Of a stretch of 37,665 nt of DNA, positions 31,021 to 37,665 are shown piece after piece. A program made the translations under genes and the position numbers. How positions within the stretch are numbered: the stretch's first letter is position 1; every line of letters starts with the position of its first letter. Origin of the DNA: Chara braunii (taxonomy: Eukaryota > Streptophyta > Charophyceae > Charales > Characeae). The notes under the pieces are model-generated. The model searched no databases, had not been told where the DNA came from, and saw nothing but the letters and a program-made list of their open reading frames with translations. Location of the stretch: positions 1,084,110 through 1,121,774 of the forward strand of contig BFEA01000355.1 in assembly GCA_003427395.1 (NCBI GenBank), written 5' to 3'.

Positions 31021-31780
31021 CTATTATTATCATTGCTACTATTGCCACTGACACCACATACTAGAATACGAATCAGAATCGGACAGGGGTGTGAGGCAAC
31101 AGAGCGAGGAAGGGGCGCCAACAAGTATGACGGCTCTTACATCCTTCATCCTCTTTCGCTTTCCTATGCCTAAACCCCACATAAGTAGACAACTATCTTC
31201 AAGCAATGTGAGGGAAAATAGTATTTCAAATGGCTTACTGAGATCAGGATTCATGCGCAAAGGACTTCCATTCCATATTTGATCCATGTAACAGGGCGAT
31301 TGCGGGAGCTCTGCCAGAGTTCAGGCGGAACTTTGGAGGCAGGGAACGACGAGGTACGTTACTTCGACCCAGATGCTGTCTCATACAGACTATCATCGTG
31401 ACAATGATCATAAGGGTTAGGGATTCAGAATCAATAACTCTTAAAGTCTTGGATTGTGGGTAGAGAAAAGGTTGGCTGAATAGAGACTAATTGCTTCTTG
31501 TTGTGGGCATTGATTGGATGTATGGATACAAGCTATCAACCTCTCACGATCATTCTCCCTATACTCCATCTAAACGATGATGGGTACCCTTGTTTTGAGC
31601 TGACTATAATCAATTGTCATGGATCACACTGATCATTTCTCATTATGCATCTGGCTCCAGCATAAGTTCTCAAACTTTCAACGATTCAGGACTCGAATGC
31701 CATCGAAAGCGATAACTTGATCCATCGGTAAGACTTGTGTGGAGGTAAGAATAGCAGGGAATGTCTGCCTTAACTCCGAT
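31021..31780. other. Unassigned spacer between arrays
   Basis: No domain in any frame. A minus-strand frame 31287-31039 has ordinary composition but no family match I can name. Confidence 0.35.
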
Positions 31781-31789
31781 GAGCCTTAC

Positions 31790-32435
31790 GCTTGGTCAGT
31801 GATAAGTGCAAGGATCCTTGGACACCCGCCTTATTGAAGGCTAGCCAGTGATAAGAGAAGCAGAGAAATCATGCCTTATCAGTGACTAGTCTGATATAAG
31901 AGTAGTGAGGTTTCAAGGACACCTGCCTTATCACTAACCAATCAAACATTCTTTTCAGTGGTAAGAGTAGCAAGGATCCTTGGACCTCCGCCTTATTGAG
32001 GGCTAACTAGTGATAAGAGAAGCAAAAAAATCATGCCTTATCAGTGACTAGTCAGATATAAGAGTAGTGAGGTTTCAAGGACACCTGCCTTATCATTGAT
32101 CAACCTAGCATTCATTCAGTGGTAAGAGTAGCAAGGATCCTTGGACACCCGCCTTATTGAGGGTTAGCCAGTGGTAAGAGAAACAGGGAAATTTTGCCTT
32201 ATCAGTGACTAGTTTGATATAAGAGTAGTGAGGTTTCAAGGACACATGCCTTATCAATAAACATCCTAGCGCTTAGTCAGTGATAAGAATAGCAAGGATC
32301 TTTGGACACCCGCCTTATTGAGGGCTAGCCAGTGATAAGAGTAGCAGGAAAATCATGCCTTATCAGTGACTAGTCTGATATAAGAGTAGTGAGGTTTTAG
32401 GGATACCTGCCTTATCAGTGACTAGCCATAGGATA
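31790..32435 (+). repeat. 161-bp higher-order satellite, about four copies
   Basis: The word aaggatcctt or its variant starts at 31810, 31972, 32133 and 32294, giving a period of 161-162 bp. Each unit consists of three divergent submonomers (about 52, 46 and 64 bp), each built around GCCTTAT...GATAAGAG-like sequence. The second submonomer contains CTTATCAG-tgactagt-CTGATATAAG, a near-perfect hairpin. Copies are highly similar, so the array is younger than the surrounding repeats. Confidence 0.92.
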
Positions 32436-33022
32436 AGCCTACCGCTAAGTGTGCCTTAGCTCACAAGAGCCAAAACCCACATGATTTGCCTTTGTCAAAC
32501 AAGTTCCAGTAACAAGTGCATATATCCTGAATGGTCTGCCATACCACGGCTAACTTTCTCCACAATCTGCATTGTTCAGTCCTAACTAACTATCTCTGAT
32601 TCTACTGAGAGGGGATAAGTGAGATCTTGACTTAGAGAAAGACTATCCATTTCTCTGATTTCTTTTCTTGAGATTCTTTTCCACAGGTTGGATTGATGAT
32701 GTGTTCATGTGTGTTAGGAGACGGAAGGAAACTCAGGTAAGATAATCCCAAAAGGGGATAGGAATGAGATAGTGAAGGGGATATGGAGAGTTACTGTGAC
32801 AGTAAAAAGGGGAGTGAACTATTATTCACTACCTGAAGTGGAAGGACAATAACCCAAACGACTAAGTCAAGGATAGGAGTCAAATAAGAAGACACAGAGT
32901 CTAGAAGAAAATTTCTAGATCTCCGTTAGAAAGAGAGATGTTAAGTTTCTCTTGGACTGTGTTGTGTCTACAGGTTTTGACACTTCGGAGAACTTACGGG
33001 GGAATCGGTAAGAACAACAATT
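32436..33022 (+). other. Non-coding region with two exon-like microsegments
   Basis: The interval 32687-32736 (50 bp) is preceded by a pyrimidine-rich cttttccacag and followed by gtaagat. The interval 32974-33007 (34 bp) is preceded by gtgtctacag and followed by gtaagaa. Both therefore look like short internal exons bounded by consensus splice sites. Their short frames carry no identifiable peptide, and no flanking coding exon is recognised. Confidence 0.25.
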
Positions 33023-33042
33023 CTGTTATCATTTGATAACAG
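33023..33042. repeat. Perfect palindrome, 9-bp arms
   Basis: CTGTTATCA at 33023-33031 and TGATAACAG at 33034-33042 are exact reverse complements around TT. It sits 15 bp after the second donor-like site. Confidence 0.9.
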
Positions 33043-33815
33043 GTCGGTAGAACTCCGACTCAATTTCTACCATGGCTTGATACCCACACCTAAGACAAGA
33101 CCTAAGAAGGGAACAGATAAATTTTCCCCCTGTATCTATGCCTAAATTGTCAAAATCACACTCAGAAGTCTTCGAAAATGTGTGGGGCTGGGGTAAAAGG
33201 AGTCAGGGTTAAGAAGAAATGTTGTTTTCAAGGGTTTTGGCCGTGAGTGGCTTGCTATAAATAGGTTAAAGATTGACGCTTGTAGCGCATTCTATGTCTG
33301 CATCTGTATGTTTGTATGTGGTTTCTTGCATTTGCATAGGTGTTGGACATTTGTGTTGTCTTATGAATTTGAGATCGTCTGAGATATTCGGGCAAAGGGA
33401 CATGACAATCGTGAAAGTGAGGTCCACCGCTCAGTCAGCTCCCCTGATTTATATACATATATACATTTATATATATACATATATTTGTGAATGAGATCGT
33501 AGTTGGTTGAGATCGGAAAGTCATTTGTCTAGAGTTTTGTTTGAGAGAATAAGAGACTACAAAGGGAATCGACCCTGATATTCTCACATGATGAGTAAAG
33601 TGAACGTTGAGTCATTGTCATAGTTAGCTAAGCGTGGAAGACTGTCCGGGAAAGTCGACCTGATTAGATAGTCGGTCCGGGGAAGTTAGCACCTCGGGGC
33701 ACGACATACGAGTCAGTCTTAAGGCGTTCTACCGCGCGTATGCCTATGCTACGACGATCGAGAAAACGCCCTAGGCTGGCCTACCTCTTCGATTGCATGT
33801 AAAAGCTTTCGTATG
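33043..33815. other. Unassigned non-coding stretch
   Basis: Contains a small ta/cat microsatellite at about 33455-33485. No domain, RNA gene or long repeat is supportable. Confidence 0.4.
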
Positions 33816-33819
33816 TGGG

Positions 33820-33899
33820 TCAGTAGCTCAGCAGGGATACGCCCACCTAAAAGATGGTGACAAATCCCGCAGGTGGAGGTATGTTGTACCTCGCGGGAT
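33820..33899 (+). repeat. tRNA-like A box plus long bulged hairpin
   Basis: TAGCTCAGCAGGGATA at about 33829-33844 is an excellent RNA polymerase III A box, and an anticodon-arm-like CACC-taaaagat-GGTG follows. The B-box position is degenerate (gacaaatccc). Downstream, ATCCCGC (33864-33870) pairs with GCGGGAT (33893-33899), and inside that GAGGTA (33876-33881) pairs with TACCTC (33887-33892): a 13-bp stem with one 5-base bulge and a TGTTG loop. The D and T arms do not pair well, so I read it as a tRNA-derived element, not a tRNA gene. Confidence 0.45.
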
Positions 33900-33939
33900 C
33901 CCTAACCTGTTGTAGAGAGTCGCGAAAGGTATAGCACGC

Positions 33940-34032
33940 GCGCACGGTCGGAGTTGGTATTACGTAAAGTGACAAAAAAAAATTCCTGCGTGACACGACC
34001 GTGAGGTCCAACACCAAAAACTACTTTACGTC
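33940..34032. repeat. Nested inverted repeats
   Basis: CACGGTC near 33944 pairs with GACCGTG near 33998, and ACGTAAAGT near 33962 pairs with ACTTTACGT near 34022. The arms interleave rather than nest simply, so alternative foldings compete. Confidence 0.5.
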
Positions 34033-34249
34033 TGGGTGTGGGACCGCCGCGCGCGACAGCGGTTACAAAAGACTTTGATTTTTTTTTATTTTTGCAGAGA
34101 AAATCAAAGAAAATCAAGGCCTATGCAACCGGAATAAAACGGATTATGTGCATGAGGAGAAACACATGTTTTAGGTGCATCCGGAACCAAAATCAAGTCC
34201 GGATGCACTTGGGAATTGACTGTTTCTTTTTCTCTTGAGTAGGGGCTAG

Positions 34250-35100
34250 TTGTGGGGTTGTGGAACTAGAGAGAGGGTCATGACTGCAGTCCGAGAAATA
34301 ACGGACTGCATGGGGGTACCTAGGCTAAGAGAAAATGAGTCACGACAAACCCAGAAGGCTAGAAATAAGCAATTTCGGCATGAGGCAAGAAAAGACGGTA
34401 AACGACGACTGTGAGATAAGTTCTCACAACCTAGAAAAATTGGCATGCATGTAGAGAGGATTGGACCACCAAGAACAAGAGGGCCCCCGAAAATAAAAAT
34501 GGGACACCATCCGGAATGTTGTCGGGGACCAAGTGGGTCCAAATAATAAAAATCGGAAAACGGGACACGCGTCGGCGGGATTGCCGGCGGGACAAGAAAA
34601 TGAGACCGGTATTGAGGGAAGTGGCGGGGACTTGGGATGTCCCAAGGGAACCATGAGCAAGCACAAAGAATAATTGTGCTAGCAAACGGCACTGTCAAGA
34701 TCAAGGATCTAGACGGTGGAAAATATTAGCACCACTAGTGCTAGTGGGGACAAGGGGGAAAGCCATGGGAGAAAAAAAAGTAAAATAATGAGGGTGGGAG
34801 GGCTGCCCAGCAATCTGAAATATCTCGGACTAGCTCGGCATGAAAAAATAGAGCCTCAAGAGACTCAATATGAGAAAATGGCTGTCCTTTGAAAATCGGA
34901 GCAAAAGGGGCTCAAAATTTGGCAAACGGGAGCAAAGTGGAACCCTCTAGGAGCATGGGGGTGCCATTGTTGGAATCCGAGATGTAACGGCCAAGTAACA
35001 GCTATGAACCTGGCCTTGAATAAGGCCTTAAGGCCTAGAAAGAGAATGCATAGCAGTTTAACACTTGTCATAACTGAAATAAAAAAAAAAAAAAAAAAAA
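34250..35100 (+). repeat. Diverged copy of the Gypsy LTR/leader-like sequence
   Basis: This stretch matches 13450-14130 in order and orientation. GCAGTCCG-agaaataa-CGGACTGC (34286-34309) is a perfect 8-bp hairpin whose loop and right arm are shared with 13993-14013. ggcactgtcaagatc at about 34688 and atattagcaccactagtgc at about 34723 repeat the other landmarks. It contains only one partial trace of the 26-bp repeat. No gag or pol follows it, so it is a solo LTR-like or leader-like remnant. Confidence 0.6.
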
Positions 35101-36404
35101 TGGGAGAGAAATGAGGGAGAATGAGACAAAAAGGGAGAAAAGAGTGGAGGAGAGTGTGCCGGCCTATTAGCACCTGCATAGTAGGGATTGGCAGGTCCCA
35201 ATTGTGACCTCATCTCTCCTAGAATGAGGGAGGGCAATCCGGAATGTAGAGATATGACCCTTGGGGCCATATCTCAATAAAATCTGAATTAAAAAGCAGA
35301 AAATGAGAGAAAATGCAAAAAGGAAAAGATCGGTTTTCTTTTGGACTATGGATCTGAGATCAGATCTCATGGTGGAGAGGACCTAGCCGTTTTTTTTGTG
35401 CAGCTCAAAATGGCTAGCTCCGGAACAAGGTGGCAACCCAAAATGGAAAGAAACAAAAGAGGAAAGAAGACGAAACTGTGCATTTGGTCCAAAAAGAGAG
35501 CGAGATGCACCAAAAATTGAAAATTTGGACTTAGGAGCTCAAAATTGAAGCAAGGGTTACTAGGGGGTAACACGGATTATTGCTGGCCTTGGATCTCAGC
35601 TAGATCCAAGGCTGAAAATGTGCCGCTACATGGAAAAATGCTCCGGCCTACCCAAGGGAGACCGAAACTTGAAAAAATCGAGAAAAAGGTCCACTAGATA
35701 TTTTTCTTTCAAGTAAAGTTGCCCCTTGGGCATTAGGACCCAAGGGGGCATCATTTGTGAGGTGGAAAGGAGGCCGGAGTAGGCCAAGAGGCAATCCGAG
35801 TTGGTACCAACCACTCGGACTGCATGTACTTGGCCAAAAAGAGGTCTAGGTACCCCCGGAAAGGCCTAGTGGTGGAATTTTGCCTTGGGGGTACCCCGGT
35901 TCACCTCAAGGCTCATAGGGAGGCTCATGGGCTGGCCGGACTGCTGGTTTCAGCCTACATAAGTGGGGATTCAGTCCGCCACTTTCACAATTGCATGAGT
36001 GCCCATGCTGCCCAAGTGAGCTCATGAGAGCACCCTTTCACTTAGAGAGAGGGGAGGAGAGCCCATACTAGTTGGGAACTTGGTGGAGGTCATGAGCTTG
36101 AGAAAGGAGCTCTAGATACTAGAGGTAGTGAGACTGGCACTAGCGAAGGTGATCCGCCATAGCCCCCTGGGGGTGAGGGAGAGAGAAAGGCTAAAGGGAG
36201 CTGCATTAGCCCTCCTAGAGGAGAGGACTCCATAGCCTTGATGATGAGATCTTGAGGCAACTTGGGAAGAGGTGAGAGAGGAAGAAGAGAGGCTTGAAGA
36301 AGGAGGGAGCCATAGCCAAGGAGAAGTTGTGCAAGGAGGAAGAGAGCCTCATCAAGATTGAGACTCCATCTACGAGATACTAACAAGGTGAGTGGAAGGA
36401 AGAT
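35101..36404 (+). other. Non-coding, possibly transcribed leader with splice donor
   Basis: Frames lack domains. The sequence 36020-36390 is purine-rich with gagg words and ends in acaag/gtgagtgg at about 36383-36394, a consensus 5' splice site immediately before the TTC tract. A hairpin ggcctt-gaat-aaggcc lies just left of this stretch at about 35012-35027. This could be the 3' portion of a long LTR with an intron donor, but no TATA box or downstream exon can be fixed. Confidence 0.28.
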
Positions 36405-36409
36405 GGTGG

Positions 36410-36575
36410 ATCTTCTTCTTCATCTTCTTCATCCTCTTCTTCTTCTTCTTCTTCTTCTTCTTCTTCTTCTTCTTTTTCCTCTTCATCTTCTTTTTCATCT
36501 TCTTCATCCTCTTCCTCTTCTCCTTCTTCTTCTTCTTCTTCCTCTCCATCTTTTTCTTCATCATCTTTTTTTTCT

Positions 36576-36607
<32 letters not shown>

Positions 36608-36760
36608 TTCTTCTTCTTCTTCTTCTTCTTCTTCTTCTTCTTCTTCTTCTTCTTCCTCTCCTCCTCCTTATCCTTCCTCTTCTTCTTCTTCCTCTCCCCC
36701 TCCTTATTCTTCATCTTCCCCTTTCTCTCCTCCCTCATTCTTCATCTTCCTCTTCTTATT
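36410..36760 (+). repeat. (TTC)n polypyrimidine tract
   Basis: About 350 bp of ttc/ctt/tcc triplets with interruptions; the cleanest run is about 36580-36650. Frames through it encode homopolymeric Phe, Leu, Ser, Lys or Glu and are not genes. Such tracts can form triplex DNA. Confidence 0.95.
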
Positions 36761-36819
36761 GGGATACTCAAAATCTTGTTTTTCACTCACACACTAATAG
36801 GTAGTGCTCCGATTCTTCT

Positions 36820-36968
36820 ATGGATGATGTCAAGTTGGTTATTTGTGATTTGGGTTACTCAATCTCTTGTTTTTCATTCACTCACTAGTAGGTNATGGAT
36901 GATGTCAAGTTGGTTATTTGTGATTTGGGTTACTCAATCTCTTGTTTTTCATTCACTCACTAGTAGGT
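36820..36968. other. Single N flanked by identical 74-bp repeats
   Basis: Bases 36820-36893 and 36895-36968 are identical, with one N at 36894 between them. This is the signature of unmerged overlapping contig ends. Confidence 0.85.
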
Positions 36969-37352
36969 AGTGCTCCAATTCATCTATGGATGATCTCATG
37001 TTGATTATTTGTGATTTGAGGTACTCAAGCTCTTGTTCTCCACTCACATACTAGTAGGAGATCTTCCGATTCTTCCATGGATGATCTCTTGCTCAAATCT
37101 TGTGAGATAGCCTAGTGCAACTCTTGTTTTTCATTCACACACTAGTAGGTAGTGCTCCGATTCATCTATGAATGATCTCATGTTTATTACTTGTGATTTG
37201 AGGTACTCAAACTCTTGTTCTCCACTCACATACTAATAGCAAATCTTTCGATTCTTCCATGGATGATCTCTTGCTCAAATCTTGTGAGATAGTCTAGTGC
37301 AACTCATGCTTTTCACTCATACACTAATAGGTAGTGCACCGCTGTTTTCATG

Positions 37353-37543
37353 GATGATCTTTGATGCAATCTTGGTGATTTGGGCTATTCACACTCATGC
37401 TAATCACTCATGCACTAGTAGGTAGTACACCGCAACTTCCATGGATGNGATGATCTTTGATGCAATCTTGGTGATTTGGGCTATTCACACTCATGCTAAT
37501 CACTCATGCACTAGTAGGTAGTACACCGCAACTTCCATGGATG
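37353..37543. other. Single N flanked by identical 95-bp repeats
   Basis: Bases 37353-37447 and 37449-37543 are identical around the N at 37448. The 95-bp length exceeds the 91-bp satellite period, so it does not simply equal one repeat unit. Confidence 0.85.
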
Positions 37544-37665
37544 ATCTTTGGCTCAAACTTGGTGATTTTGGTTACTCACACTCATGCTTATCACTCATAC
37601 ACTAGTAGGTTGTGCACCGCAACTTCCATTGATGATCTTTGATGCAATCTTGGTGATTTGGGCTA

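Larger units (their letters stand above)
36765..37665 (+). repeat. ~91-bp satellite running off the right edge
   Basis: The motif around gtagtgctccgattcttc...atggatgatctc recurs near 36802, 36967, 37059, 37150, 37240, 37332, 37422, 37519 and 37609, a period of 90-92 bp apart from the artefactual joins at the N positions. Two sub-families alternate in the middle (ctccgattcatcta and cttccgattcttcca versions), giving a dimeric ~182-bp pattern. The right-hand units are more uniform (caccgcaacttcc). Confidence 0.92.

Noticed and set aside
31790-32435. CRISPR-like array
   Set aside because: Units are ~161 bp with no short identical repeats separated by unique spacers, and the genome context is eukaryotic.
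33820-33899. Functional tRNA gene
   Set aside because: The D and T stems do not pair and the B box is degenerate.
36370-36970. Long open frames on both strands encoding Phe/Leu- or Lys-rich proteins
   Set aside because: They are translations of a TTC/CTT microsatellite and show no protein-like composition.

Overview
The window looks like a repeat-dominated nuclear region of a large plant-type genome. My best guess is a charophyte green alga such as Chara. This is an inference from the plant-type L1 LINE, the Ty3/Gypsy polyprotein, an orphan Gag-like ORF whose style I associate with charophyte assemblies (from memory, not checked), splice-site-like sequences and many simple repeats. There are no operons, Shine-Dalgarno signals or bacterial genes. 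I find no intact host protein gene of recognisable function. Nearly all supportable coding sequence is decayed retrotransposon.

Layout. 0.5-6.6 kb: an L1-like non-LTR retrotransposon on the minus strand, with ORF1 and an ORF2 carrying endonuclease, reverse transcriptase and a C-terminal zinc-binding region. It is broken by single-base stops and frameshifts. 7-12 kb: AT-rich non-coding DNA with imperfect tandem duplications, including two ~720-bp units at 9.8-11.3 kb. 12.0-12.9 kb: a GC-rich ORF segment next to a minus-strand Ty3/Gypsy integrase C-terminus remnant. 13.45-14.1 kb: an LTR- or leader-like sequence with a 26-bp tandem repeat and conserved hairpins; a diverged copy lies at 34.25-35.1 kb. 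14.1-19.6 kb: a plus-strand Ty3/Gypsy Gag-protease-RT-RNase H-integrase coding region, a pseudogene, crossed near its end by an assembly gap. 19.98-21.75 kb: a plus-strand Gag-like ORF with a charged coiled-coil region and a CCHC zinc knuckle, followed by a 3' UTR-like stretch with AATAAA. 22.4-27 kb: tRNA-like (SINE-like) promoter boxes, palindromes, GA-rich tracts and dispersed duplicated blocks. 27.8-31.0 kb: an array of related units carrying (ATT)n tracts. 31.8-32.4 kb: a 161-bp higher-order satellite. 32.7-33.0 kb: two exon-like microsegments. 33.8 kb: another tRNA-like/hairpin element. 36.4-37.7 kb: a TTC tract running into a ~91-bp satellite that leaves the window.

The coding regions do not form a cooperating gene set. 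Each element encodes its own mobilisation proteins and none appears autonomous now. At three sites where family conservation predicts the ancestral residue, the stop fits a C:G to T:A transition, as expected of methylated silenced repeats. All three runs of N are flanked by identical direct repeats (60, 74 and 95 bp), so they look like unmerged contig overlaps rather than true gaps.
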